From: Desulfurispora thermophila DSM 16022
GTDB lineage: Bacteria; Bacillota; Desulfotomaculia; Desulfotomaculales; Desulfurisporaceae
DNA: 64,000 bases
Reading direction: 5' to 3'
NCBI RefSeq assembly: GCF_000376385.1
Contig: NZ_AQWN01000008.1
Location: 62,001 to 126,000 of the forward strand
Shown piece by piece: positions 1 through 8,026 of this stretch; within the stretch, counting starts at the first letter, position 1, and every line of letters starts with the position of its first letter. Position numbers and translations under genes: made by a program. A model generated the notes under the pieces. It worked only from the letters and a program-made list of their open reading frames with translations, searched no databases and had not been told where the DNA came from.

Positions 1-1
1 G

Positions 2-145
2 CCCGGCGAGGTGATGGAAATTCTGGCCACCGATTCAGGCAGCCAGAAGGACATCCCGGCCTGGGCCAAAAAAATGGGCCACGAGTTTTTAGGCGTGGTA
101 GAGGAAGCGGGCTACTGGAAGCTGTATGTGAAGAGGATGAAGTAG
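2..145 (+). CDS. TusA-like sulfur carrier protein (3' end only)
   Basis: Only the last 47 codons lie in the window; the gene begins upstream. The readable part (PGEVMEILATDSGSQKDIPA, then WAKKMGHEF, ending in YVKRMK) matches the C-terminal half of TusA/SirA/YeeD-family proteins, small cytoplasmic carriers that hold sulfur as a persulfide on an N-terminal CPxP cysteine (not visible here). The stop codon is one base before the start of the MvhD-like gene, so they form one operon. Together with the DsrE2-like gene at the far end of the operon, this suggests a sulfur-transfer role for the whole cluster. TusA identity is by sequence feel of the C-terminal half; the diagnostic motif is outside the window. 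Confidence 0.75.
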   Translation, partial: PGEVMEILATDSGSQKDIPAWAKKMGHEFLGVVEEAGYWKLYVKRMK

Positions 146-146
146 C

Positions 147-572
147 ATGGCTGGGACAACACAGGGCCAGGATTTTTCCCCGAAAATCCTGGCCTTTTCC
201 ACAAACAACATTTCCGACCCGGGCGTGGACCTGGCCGGCAGCGCCCACCTGCACTACCCCCCGCAGGTAATGGTGATCAGCCTGCCCTGCAGCAGCGGCG
301 TGCGGCCGGAGTGGATAGTCCGGGCGGTGGAAAAGGGTTTTGACGGCGTCTTTCTGGCCGCCGATGGGGAGGAGTGTGCCTACCTGCCCGATTGCGCCGA
401 GCGCACGGCGCACATTGTACAAAAAGCGCAGCAGCTTTTGCAAAGCCGCGGCCATGATCCCCAGCGCGTGCGCATGGCGGCCATTTGCTCGGTCTGCGCC
501 GAGCCTTTTACCCGGCACATGCAAGAATTTGCCGCGTCCCTGCGCCAGCTGGGGCCGGCCAGGAAGGGATAA
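147..572 (+). CDS. mvhD: MvhD-like (FlpD) iron-sulfur electron-transfer subunit
   Basis: A 141-residue protein of the methyl-viologen-reducing hydrogenase delta subunit family, which carries electrons to or from HdrA in heterodisulfide reductase complexes. The core is recognisable: YPPQVMVISLPCSSGVRPEW, then GFDGVFLAADGEECAYLPDC. Cysteines are at about residues 48, 77, 83, 114 and 117. In typical family members the N-terminus carries a CxxC pair in the segment 'LAFxCxxCS'; here that segment reads LAFSTNNISDPGVDLAG, so the pair is missing and cluster ligation may differ. The ATG at 147 follows a GAGGATGAAG ribosome site; the gene is followed after 3 bases by the HdrA-like gene. Function in the Hdr-like complex is inferred from family and neighbours. 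Confidence 0.85.
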   Translation: MAGTTQGQDFSPKILAFSTNNISDPGVDLAGSAHLHYPPQVMVISLPCSSGVRPEWIVRAVEKGFDGVFLAADGEECAYLPDCAERTAHIVQKAQQLLQSRGHDPQRVRMAAICSVCAEPFTRHMQEFAASLRQLGPARKG

Positions 573-575
573 AAC

Positions 576-3278
576 ATGGATTACGATATACTGGTTGTCG
601 GTAGCGGCATTGGCGGCATGGAGTCGGCCATCAAACTGGGCGACATGGGCTACCGGGTGCTGCTGGTGGAAAAGGAGGCCAGTGTGGGGGGCAAGATGAT
701 CCTGCTGAGCAAGGTTTTTCCCACCCTGGACTGTTCCAGCTGCATTTCCACGCCCAAAATGGCCGCCACCGTGCACCATCCCAATATTGATGTGCTCACC
801 TATTCCGAAGTGGAGGAAATAAATAAAAATCCGGACGGCACTTTTTCCGTCCTGGTGCGGCGCAAGCCCACCTTTGTCAACCCGGCCCGGTGCACGGGCT
901 GCCGGCAGTGCGAAGAGGTGTGCAATGTGGCCGTGCCCGACCAGTTCAACTTCGGGCTGGTGGCCCGGCGGGCGGTGTACATCCCCTTTCCCCAGGCCGT
1001 GCCCAAAAAGGCGGTCATTGAACGGGAAGGCACCTCGCCCTGCTCGCACACCTGTCCCACGGGTATCCGGGCGCACGGTTACGTGGCCCTGGTGCGCAGT
1101 GGCAAATTTGATGCCGCCATGGAACTAATTTTACAGAGCACACCTTTAGTGGGCAGCCTGGGCCGGGCCTGTTACGCTCCCTGTGAATCCCAGTGCAGCC
1201 GCGCCCGGCTGGAGGGAGCTGTGCCCGTGCGCCGCCTCAAGCGCTTTGTGGCGGAAAACTACTACGCCCGCCATGCCCAACCGGCCGGCGGAGCACCGGC
1301 CGAGCCCGGTGGCAAAAAGGTGGCGGTGGTGGGCTCCGGCCCGGCCGGGCTGTCGGCGGCCTATTTTCTGGCCCGCCGGGGACACAGTGTGACCATTTTC
1401 GAAGCGGCAGAAAAACCCGGCGGTATGCTCCGCCTGGCCCTGCCCGAATTCCGCCTGCCCCGGGCCGTTCTGGAGCGGGATATCGCCAATGTCACCGCCC
1501 TGGGGGTGGAAATCCGCACCGGGGTGCGGGTGGACGACCCGGTGGCACTCAAAGAGAGCGGCTATGACGCCGTCTTTGTGGCCACTGGTACGCCTGGCCA
1601 GCGCCGGCTGGGCCTGGAGGGGGAAGACCTGGCGGGCGTGCAGGGAGGGCTGGACTTTTTGCGGGCAGCTAAAAGCGACAGCCCGCCCGACTTGAGTGGC
1701 CGGACTGTACTGGTGGTGGGCGGCGGCAATGTGGCCATTGATGCGGCCCGGGTGGCCCGGCGCCTGGGGGCGGCCCGCGTGATTGTCCAGTACCGGCGCG
1801 GCCGGGAGGAAATGCCGGCCCACGCCTGGGAGATTGCCGCGGCGGAAAAAGAGGGGGTTGAGTTCCAGTACCTGGCCCTGCCCCGGCGCTTTACCGGACG
1901 GGACGGTCGGGTGGTGCAGGTGGAAAGCGTGCGCATGCGGCTGGTGCCCGACCCGGCCGGCGGGCGGCCCCGGCCCGAGCCCCTGGCCGGCTCGGAGTTC
2001 AGCACACCGGCCGATCTGGTGCTGGTGGCGGCGGGCCTAAAACCCGATACGGCCGCCTTTGCGGCCAGCCTGCCTGTAAGGCCGGACGGCACTCTGCAGG
2101 TGGACCCCGAGACGCTGCAGACGAGCGTACCCGGCATCTTTGCCGGCGGCGATGTGGTCAGCGGCCCCTCCATGATAGTGCAGGCGGCCGGCCAGGGCCG
2201 GCGGGCGGCCCATTATATCGACAGCTACCTGAGGGGCCTGGATCTGCAGGCCGCCGCTCTGCCTGAGCAGCTGCCCGCCGTGGATGTAGAGCAGGTGCTG
2301 GGCCGCCAGCAGCAGTACACCGTGCTGCCTCCGGCTCCCGAGGAGCAGCGCACCGGCCCGGACGGCCTGCTGCTGCCCGAACCGGTTTTCAGCGAGCAGG
2401 AGGCCAGGCAGAATGCCGCCCGCTGTCTGGACTGCGGTGTGTGCTCGGAGTGCAGCCAGTGCGCTGCGGTCTGCCCGGCCGGCGCCATCGACCTGCAAAT
2501 GCGGGAAAAACGGCAGCAGTATGCTGTGGGCGCCGTTATCCTGGCCACGGGCTTCCGGCTTTTCCCGGCCGAACAGAAAAAACAATACGGCTACGGCCGT
2601 TTTGCCAATGTGATCACGGGCATGCAGATGGACCGCCTGCTGGCGCCCACCCGCCCCTATAATGCGGTGCTGCGCCCCTCGGACGGCAAAGTGCCCGAAA
2701 ACATCGCCTATGTGCTGTGCACGGGCTCGCGCGACGTTACGGCGGGTAACCCGCTCTGCTCGCGGGTTTGCTGCATGTACTCGGTGAAGCAGAACCAGCT
2801 GATTATGGGGGCCCTGCCTCTGGCCGATGTGACGGTTTACTATATGGACATCCGCGCCTTTGGCAAAGGTTACGAAGAGTTTTACCGCCAGGCCCGCGAT
2901 ATGGGCGCCAACTTCATCAAGGGCCGGGTGGCCCGCATTGAGGAAAAAGAGGACGGCAACCTGCTCCTGCATTATGAGGATATAGACGGGGGCGGCGCGC
3001 TGCGCGAAGCCGAGCACGACCTGGTAGTGCTCGCCGTGGGCCTGTTGCCCGACCCGCGGGTAAAAGAGCTGTTCAAAAACCTGGATCTGCCCCAGGATGA
3101 GCAGGGCTTTGTGCGGGAAATGGACGAAGACTTTAGCCCGGCCCGTACCGGCAGTGAGGGCGTTTTTGTGGCCGGGGCGGTGTCCGGCATCAAGGACATT
3201 CCCGACTCCATCCTGCATGCCGGGGCGGCGGCGGTGCAGGCCGCGGCCTATGTGGAAAGGATTAAGGTGAGAAAATGA
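576..3278 (+). CDS. hdrA: HdrA-like flavoprotein with an internal GltD/NfnB-like NADPH oxidoreductase module
   Basis: A 900-residue fusion. Residues 1-100 are the HdrA FAD domain (VGSGIGG near 8-14; HdrA cysteine motif CSSC near 53-56). A cluster motif CTGCRQCEEVC follows at 106-116. About residues 150-560 are an inserted glutamate-synthase-small-subunit/NfnB-type module: N-terminal Fe-S helical part (CSHTC, CYAPCESQC), FAD fold (VVGSGPAGLSAAYF near 251) and a pyridine-nucleotide fold (VVGGGNVAIDAAR near 380). A cysteine-rich ferredoxin part (CLDCGVCSECSQCAAVC, 617-633) then leads back into HdrA (TGFRLF; LCTGSRD; CSRVCCMYS) to the end. Two flavins and several [4Fe-4S] clusters are expected. 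Inferred role: linking NAD(P)H to Hdr-type, possibly bifurcating, electron transfer. It overlaps the next hdrA by 4 bases (ATGA), so the two are translationally coupled. Confidence 0.9.
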   Translation: MDYDILVVGSGIGGMESAIKLGDMGYRVLLVEKEASVGGKMILLSKVFPTLDCSSCISTPKMAATVHHPNIDVLTYSEVEEINKNPDGTFSVLVRRKPTFVNPARCTGCRQCEEVCNVAVPDQFNFGLVARRAVYIPFPQAVPKKAVIEREGTSPCSHTCPTGIRAHGYVALVRSGKFDAAMELILQSTPLVGSLGRACYAPCESQCSRARLEGAVPVRRLKRFVAENYYARHAQPAGGAPAEPGGKKVAVVGSGPAGLSAAYFLARRGHSVTIFEAAEKPGGMLRLALPEFRLPRAVLERDIANVTALGVEIRTGVRVDDPVALKESGYDAVFVATGTPGQRRLGLEGEDLAGVQGGLDFLRAAKSDSPPDLSGRTVLVVGGGNVAIDAARVARRLGAARVIVQYRRGREEMPAHAWEIAAAEKEGVEFQYLALPRRFTGRDGRVVQVESVRMRLVPDPAGGRPRPEPLAGSEFSTPADLVLVAAGLKPDTAAFAASLPVRPDGTLQVDPETLQTSVPGIFAGGDVVSGPSMIVQAAGQGRRAAHYIDSYLRGLDLQAAALPEQLPAVDVEQVLGRQQQYTVLPPAPEEQRTGPDGLLLPEPVFSEQEARQNAARCLDCGVCSECSQCAAVCPAGAIDLQMREKRQQYAVGAVILATGFRLFPAEQKKQYGYGRFANVITGMQMDRLLAPTRPYNAVLRPSDGKVPENIAYVLCTGSRDVTAGNPLCSRVCCMYSVKQNQLIMGALPLADVTVYYMDIRAFGKGYEEFYRQARDMGANFIKGRVARIEEKEDGNLLLHYEDIDGGGALREAEHDLVVLAVGLLPDPRVKELFKNLDLPQDEQGFVREMDEDFSPARTGSEGVFVAGAVSGIKDIPDSILHAGAAAVQAAAYVERIKVRK

Positions 3279-4999
3279 GCCAGCGGAGAATTGGCGTCTA
3301 CATTTGCCACTGTGGGGGCAATATTTCCGACTATGTTGATGTGCAGGCTGTCTTGCAGGCGGTGCGGGACGAGCCGGGTGTGGCCGTGGCCAAAACCGCC
3401 CAGTTTACCTGTTCGGACGCCACTCAGCAGGAGATGATCCAGGACATCCGGGAACAGCAGTTGGATGGCCTGGTGGTGGCCTCCTGCTCGCCCAAGCTGC
3501 ACCTGCACACCTTTCGCGATGTGGCCCGGCGGGCCGGCCTCAACCCCTACCAGTACACCCAGGTGAACATCCGCGAGCAGTGCTCCTGGGCCCACACCGA
3601 CGACCCGGCCGGGGCGACCGAAAAGGCCATTCGCCTGGTACGGGCCGGCATTGCCCGTACCGGCCTGACCCGGCCACTTGAGCCCCTCCAGGTGGACACT
3701 GTACCCCGCGTGCTGATCGTGGGTGCTGGCGTGGCCGGACTGCGGGCGGCCCTGGCCCTGGCTGACGTCGGCCTTACGGTGTTCCTGCTGGAAAAAGAGG
3801 AACGGCCGGGCGGTCACGTAGCGGCTTTAGGCACCATGTACCCGCACGGGGTGAGCGGGAAGGAACTGGTTAAGCGCCTGCTGGACGAGGTGGGGCAGCG
3901 CGCCAGCATTACCCTGCTCACCCGGGCCGAGCTGGTGGAAAAGAAAGGCAGCATGGGCGATTTTCAGGTCAAAGTGCGCGTGGGCGGTGCAGGCGGCCGG
4001 GAGATGGACTTGCAAGTGGGGGCGATTATTGTGGCCACCGGCTTTGACACCTACCGGCCGCCGGCCGGTGAGTACGGCTTTGGCAGTCCTGGTGTGGTTA
4101 CTCTGGAAGAATTTAACCGGCTGCTGGAGCAAACGGGCGATCAATTGACCATAGACGGCCGGCCGGTGCACAGCATGGCCTACATTCACTGTGTGGGGGC
4201 CGGCAACGGGGCGGAGGCACCCGTGCCCTATTGCTCGCGCTATTGCTGCAACGCTGCGGCCCACGCCGCTGCCCGGGTGGCGCAAGCCTGGCCGCAGGTG
4301 AGCCAGTACCATTTCTACCGCGACCTGCGCACCTATGGCCGCTACGAGATGCTGGCCACGGCCGCCCTGCAGGCGGGCAGCGTGTTCATCCGCTTTCCGG
4401 AAGAGGAACCGCCGCAGGTGCAAAAGCAGCCGGGCGGCCGGCTGACGGTAGCCGCCCGTGACCTGCTCACGGCGGGAGATCAGGTGGCCGTGCCCGTGGA
4501 TCTGGTGGTGCTGGTCACGGGTATGGTGCCGCGGGCCGACAGCGCTCTGGTGGAAGCGCTCAAGCTGCCTCTGGGCCGGGACGGCTTTTACAGCGAAATT
4601 CACCCCAAACTGCGCCCGGTGGAAACCGTGGTGGACGGCGTCTACATCTGCGGCAGCTGCCAGGGGCCCAAGAACTCGGCGGAAAGTGTGACCTCGGCCC
4701 TGGCGGCCGCCGCCCAGTGTGCGGCCCTCTTGAAAAAAGGTCATGTGGAGTTGGAGCCGCTGGTGGTCACAGTGCATCCCGAGCGCTGCACCGGCTGCGG
4801 CGATTGCCTCACCACCTGCCCCTACACGGCGCTGGAGCAATCCGGGCCGGGTGCCCCGGTGCAGGTGAACCGGGCCCTGTGCAAGGGCTGCGGCGGTTGT
4901 GTGCCCCTGTGCCCGCAGGGTGCTCTGGACCTGGAGGGCTACAGCGACGCCCAGCTCACGGTCATGATTGATGCCCTGCTAAAGGAGAGTAAAACATGA
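3275..4999 (+). CDS. hdrA: HdrA-like heterodisulfide reductase subunit A
   Basis: A 574-residue second HdrA. The N-terminal domain has the classical HdrA start (VYICHCGGNISDYVDV, and ASCSPKLHLHTF); the FAD fold begins at VLIVGAGVAGLRAALAL near residue 147; the C-terminal end carries two ferredoxin-type motifs, CTGCGDCLTTCP and CKGCGGCVPLCP, near residues 508 and 538. HdrA is the flavin subunit that receives electrons from MvhD or an oxidoreductase and passes them to HdrBC and ferredoxin. Paired with the HdrA-GltD fusion it could form a hetero-HdrA core. It overlaps the genes on both sides by 4 bases. Confidence 0.9.
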   Translation: MSQRRIGVYICHCGGNISDYVDVQAVLQAVRDEPGVAVAKTAQFTCSDATQQEMIQDIREQQLDGLVVASCSPKLHLHTFRDVARRAGLNPYQYTQVNIREQCSWAHTDDPAGATEKAIRLVRAGIARTGLTRPLEPLQVDTVPRVLIVGAGVAGLRAALALADVGLTVFLLEKEERPGGHVAALGTMYPHGVSGKELVKRLLDEVGQRASITLLTRAELVEKKGSMGDFQVKVRVGGAGGREMDLQVGAIIVATGFDTYRPPAGEYGFGSPGVVTLEEFNRLLEQTGDQLTIDGRPVHSMAYIHCVGAGNGAEAPVPYCSRYCCNAAAHAAARVAQAWPQVSQYHFYRDLRTYGRYEMLATAALQAGSVFIRFPEEEPPQVQKQPGGRLTVAARDLLTAGDQVAVPVDLVVLVTGMVPRADSALVEALKLPLGRDGFYSEIHPKLRPVETVVDGVYICGSCQGPKNSAESVTSALAAAAQCAALLKKGHVELEPLVVTVHPERCTGCGDCLTTCPYTALEQSGPGAPVQVNRALCKGCGGCVPLCPQGALDLEGYSDAQLTVMIDALLKESKT

Positions 5000-5229
5000 T
5001 GCGAGACGTGCGCGAGATCATCCGGGAAGAGATGTACTGGCAGGAGCAAATCCTGGACCTTTTGCGCCGCCAGGCCCTCACCGTGCCCGAACTGGCCGCT
5101 GCGCTGGATCGCCCTTCCCCCGAGGTGATGTTCTGGGTAATGGGCCTGCGCCGCTTTGGCCGGCTGGTGGAGGATGAACTGACCGGGGAAGGTTACTACA
5201 AGTACCGGGCAGCGGGGGAGGTAGACTAA
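4996..5229 (+). CDS. small winged-helix-like protein of the hdr operon
   Basis: A 77-residue basic/acidic helical protein (EEMYWQEQILDLLRRQALTV, then PELAAALDRPSPEVMFWVMG, then RRFGRLVEDE). The pattern of three short helices followed by a glycine turn and a beta wing (YYKYRAAG) is that of a small winged-helix fold, as in DsrD or minimal MarR-like proteins. It overlaps hdrA by ATGA and its stop abuts the HdrC start, so it is made with the complex. It may be a structural or regulatory accessory rather than a DNA-binding repressor; the sequence alone does not decide. Confidence 0.6.
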   Translation: MMRDVREIIREEMYWQEQILDLLRRQALTVPELAAALDRPSPEVMFWVMGLRRFGRLVEDELTGEGYYKYRAAGEVD

Positions 5230-5541
5230 ATGGCCCTGCAGGTGAACAGTGATTTTATCCGGGAAATCCAGGGGATGCAGCACAAATTCAACGCCTCGTC
5301 CTGCATGAACTGCGGGGCCTGCAGCGCGGCCTGCCCCATGGGCCTTGAGATCCTGCCGCGCAAGCTCTTCCGCTATGTACTGCTGGGGGCGAAAGACAAG
5401 GTGCTGGAAAGCAAGGAGGCCATTTACGGCTGTCTTTTGTGCCGCATGTGCGAGGCGGGCTGCCCGGCCGGCGTGCGCATTGCGGAAAATGTGCGCACCT
5501 TACGCCGCTACATCAATGAGCATGTTTTTCATTTACCATAA
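5230..5541 (+). CDS. hdrC: HdrC-like iron-sulfur protein
   Basis: A 103-residue protein with two [4Fe-4S] motifs, CMNCGACSAACPMG near residues 22-32 and CLLCRMCEAGCPAG near 66-77, in the CxxCxxCxxxCP spacing of HdrC/GlpC-type subunits. It should relay electrons between HdrA and the HdrB active site. The start ATG follows the previous stop directly and is preceded by a GCGGGGGAGG ribosome site. The HdrB-like gene follows, as in canonical hdrCB. Confidence 0.9.
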   Translation: MALQVNSDFIREIQGMQHKFNASSCMNCGACSAACPMGLEILPRKLFRYVLLGAKDKVLESKEAIYGCLLCRMCEAGCPAGVRIAENVRTLRRYINEHVFHLP

Positions 5542-5559
5542 ATACGAGGGGTTTTGCCT

Positions 5560-6513
5560 ATGCCTTTACCAATCGGCGATACCATCGGCATCCTTTCCGA
5601 CAACCTGCACCTGCGCCGCTCGGTCCTGCCCCTGCCCACCGCCGCGGCGACACAGTGGGCGCGCGGCTTAAGCCTGCCCCGGGGCGGGGAAACCGTGCTG
5701 TATACCGGTCTCATGTACCAGCTCATCCCCTATATCACCGCCATGAGCCGGGCGCAGGAAAAACTGGAAAACTCCCGCCTCACCGCCTTCACCGGCCTGG
5801 GACGGCGGGTGAACAAGGTGATCAATATATCCGCCTTTATGGCCCGGCCACCGGCGGCGCTGCGGCAGAAATACAACAGCGTGCTGGCCGGCATCGTCCG
5901 CCTGCTGCAGGCGGCCGGACTCAATGTGGGCTACCTGTACGAGGACGACCTTTACTCCGGCGCCCTGGTTTACGACCTGGGCGTGGACCGGGTGGTGGAA
6001 GAGCAGGCACGGCGCGTTTGGAAGGCGCTGCAGCGGCACGGTGTGCGGCGGGTGATCACTGTGGATCCGCACACCACTCACATGCTGCGCAGTGTTTACC
6101 CGCAGCTGCTGCCCGGCTACGACCTGGAAGTGCGCAGCTACCTGGAAGTGCTGGCTGAAAGAGGCCTGGAGCCCCGGCAGGAACTGACCGGTACCGTGGC
6201 CGTGCACGACTCCTGCCTGTACGCCCGGGCGGAAAACGTGCAGCAGGAACCGCGCCTTTTGCTGGCGCGGGCCGGGCTGGAGATCAAAGAGCCCGTGCAC
6301 TGGGGCGAGTTTACCCGCTGCTGCGGCGGACCGGCCGAATCGCTTTTCCCCGCCCGGGCGCACGAACTGGCCGGGCAGCGGGTGGCCGAACTTAAGGCCG
6401 CCGCGCCCGCCGCCGTGACCATGTGCCCCATTTGTCTGGTCAACCTGCAAAAAGCGGCCGGTGAACTGGCGGTGGATGACATTGTCACCTACCTGGCCCG
6501 GGCCTATCTGTAA
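5560..6513 (+). CDS. hdrB: HdrB-like protein with one intact CCG domain
   Basis: About 317 residues. The C-terminal half has a full cysteine-rich (CCG) motif: VHDSCLYARAENV, then FTRCCGGPAE, then MCPICLVNL, which in HdrB ligates the non-cubane cluster that reduces disulfides. The N-terminal half should contain a second CCG domain but the key cysteine is gone: the usual YTGCM segment reads LYTGLMYQLIPY and no paired Cys follow. The subunit is thus HdrD/HdrB-like with one working site. Start: ATG 5560 lies 9 bases after GAGGGG; a TTG at 5554 in the same frame is less likely. Substrate unknown; a TusA/DsrE-bound persulfide or disulfide is an inference from the operon. Confidence 0.85.
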   Translation: MPLPIGDTIGILSDNLHLRRSVLPLPTAAATQWARGLSLPRGGETVLYTGLMYQLIPYITAMSRAQEKLENSRLTAFTGLGRRVNKVINISAFMARPPAALRQKYNSVLAGIVRLLQAAGLNVGYLYEDDLYSGALVYDLGVDRVVEEQARRVWKALQRHGVRRVITVDPHTTHMLRSVYPQLLPGYDLEVRSYLEVLAERGLEPRQELTGTVAVHDSCLYARAENVQQEPRLLLARAGLEIKEPVHWGEFTRCCGGPAESLFPARAHELAGQRVAELKAAAPAAVTMCPICLVNLQKAAGELAVDDIVTYLARAYL

Positions 6514-6534
6514 ATCCAAGGAGAGTGAACGCGG

Positions 6535-7002
6535 ATGAAAAAGACCATTATCGTCTTCAGCGGCGATTTAGACCGCGTCATGGCTGCCTTCATCATTGCC
6601 AACGGTGCTGCCGCCATGGGTGACGACGTGACCATGTTTTTCACCTTCTGGGGGTTAAACGCCTTGCGCCGGCCGGAAAAAGTGGCCGTGAAAAAGAACT
6701 TTTTGCAGGCCATGTTTGGCTGGATGATGCCGCGCGGTGCCGACCGCCTGGGCATTTCCAAAATGAACTTTGGCGGCCTGGGCGCCCGCATGATGAAGCT
6801 GGTCATGAAACAGCAAAATGTCACGCCTCTGCCCGAGCTGATTAAAACAGCTCAGGAGCAGGGCATCAAAATGGTGGCCTGCACCATGTCCATGGACGTG
6901 ATGGGCATTCGCGAGCAGGAACTGATTGACGGCCTGGAGTTTGCCGGCGTGGCCAGCTACCTGGCCGAGGCGGACGAGGCCAATGTGAATTTGTTTATTT
7001 AA
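6535..7002 (+). CDS. dsrE2: DsrE2-like sulfurtransferase/peroxiredoxin-family protein
   Basis: 155 residues of the DsrE/DsrF/DsrH superfamily, DsrE2 type: IIVFSGDLDRVMAAFIIANG at the N-terminus and ACTMSMDVMGIREQELIDGL near residues 117-136, holding the single conserved, probably persulfide-carrying cysteine. DsrE2 proteins exchange sulfur with TusA in sulfur-oxidising and sulfate-reducing organisms. It follows hdrB by 21 bases with an AAGGAGAGTG ribosome site and is the last gene of the tusA-hdr operon. Residues near 35-75 (FFTFWGLNALRR, AMFGWMMPRG) are hydrophobic and may form the peripheral membrane segment seen in this subfamily. Confidence 0.85.
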   Translation: MKKTIIVFSGDLDRVMAAFIIANGAAAMGDDVTMFFTFWGLNALRRPEKVAVKKNFLQAMFGWMMPRGADRLGISKMNFGGLGARMMKLVMKQQNVTPLPELIKTAQEQGIKMVACTMSMDVMGIREQELIDGLEFAGVASYLAEADEANVNLFI

Positions 7003-7112
7003 TAACAATATCTACCATAACATTATCCTCCATATATTAAATTTCCAGCAGGTAAACAACGGCCTCCTGGCGAATCAGTGTAATGCCAACGACTTATAAG
7101 GAGGCGGTAGGT

Positions 7113-7892
7113 GTGGAAAGCAAAATTGCCCGGGCGCTCAACCTGAAGTATTCTCCCATTGCCATCATCCTGACCGATGAAAAGCCGGAAGGAGCGCTGC
7201 AGTTCAAGGAGGGGGTCTGGGGCTGTGTGGCCGCCATGCTGAACGGGGCGGCCAGAGGAAAAACCTGTGTCTTTGACCGCAAGACCTTTGGCTGTCTGGG
7301 TGGCGGGGTCGGTCTGGGTTTTGGCAACCAGTATGAGCGGTTCCCCGGCGGCATTGAATACTTCCTGTCCACGGGGAATAAAGAGTTCTGCCAGAGTGAA
7401 GCGGGTAAAGGGCTGGTGCGCAACATGCCGGCGCTGGAGCACGGGGAAGGTTATGTGAAAACGCCCGAACTGGCCAGAAAATTTGTTAACCAGTTGCCCA
7501 TAGTGGATGTGCCCACCCAGTATGTGGTATTTAAGCCCCTGGACAAAGTGGGCGAGAATGAAAAACCTGAAGTGGTGGTTTTCCTGGTCAACCCGGACCA
7601 GCTTTCCGCCCTGGTGGTGCTGGCCAACTACGAGCGGCAGGACAACGAGAACGTCATCGCCCCCTTCGGCGCCGGCTGCCACAATGTGGGGATCATCCCC
7701 TTCCGGGAAGCCCGGGCGGCCAAACCGCGGGCCGTGATTGGCCTGACCGACATCTCGGTGCGCAAGCAGTTTGAGAAAGATATCCTTTCTTTCACCGTGC
7801 CGTACAGTATGTACCTGGAAATGGAAGGCAATGTGGAAGGTAGCTTCCTGGAAAAAGAAGTCTGGCAGAAGGTACTGGAGAGGAACAGGTAA
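7113..7892 (+). CDS. DUF169 domain protein
   Basis: About 259 residues of the DUF169 family, found mainly in anaerobes. Visible features: LNLKYSPIAIILTDEKPEGA, GVWGCVAAMLNGAARGKTCV, and CLGGGVGLGFGNQYERFPGG, with conserved Cys in the first third, and GAGCHNVGIIP later. No biochemical role is firmly known to me; frequent co-occurrence with redox and one-carbon genes suggests a metal- or cofactor-related role. The GTG at 7113 is the best start: AAGGAGG at 7099-7105 sits 7 bases before it, whereas the upstream ATG at 7083 has no ribosome site. Confidence 0.85.
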   Translation: MESKIARALNLKYSPIAIILTDEKPEGALQFKEGVWGCVAAMLNGAARGKTCVFDRKTFGCLGGGVGLGFGNQYERFPGGIEYFLSTGNKEFCQSEAGKGLVRNMPALEHGEGYVKTPELARKFVNQLPIVDVPTQYVVFKPLDKVGENEKPEVVVFLVNPDQLSALVVLANYERQDNENVIAPFGAGCHNVGIIPFREARAAKPRAVIGLTDISVRKQFEKDILSFTVPYSMYLEMEGNVEGSFLEKEVWQKVLERNR

Positions 7893-7963
7893 AAGTTTTT
7901 ATAAATCCACCGGGATTTGGGAACTTTTGTCGTACAGCGAATTGCTGTGATGCACTGAACAAG

Positions 7964-8026
7964 AAGCGGTCTTTTCTCGCCTATCGTTCTTGGTAGCGTC
8001 CGGGCATGGCGAGAAAAGGCCGCTTT
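7964..8026. repeat. 18-bp inverted repeat
   Basis: AAGCGGTCTTTTCTCGCC (7964-7981) is the near-perfect inverted partner of 8008-8026 (GGCGAGAAAAGGCCGCTT, one T-G mismatch pair), with a 26-base spacer. It sits after the DUF169 gene and its right arm overlaps the 5' end of a Uma2 gene remnant. It could act as a terminator-like hairpin or mark the edge of a deletion; there is no clear U-tract. Confidence 0.55.
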
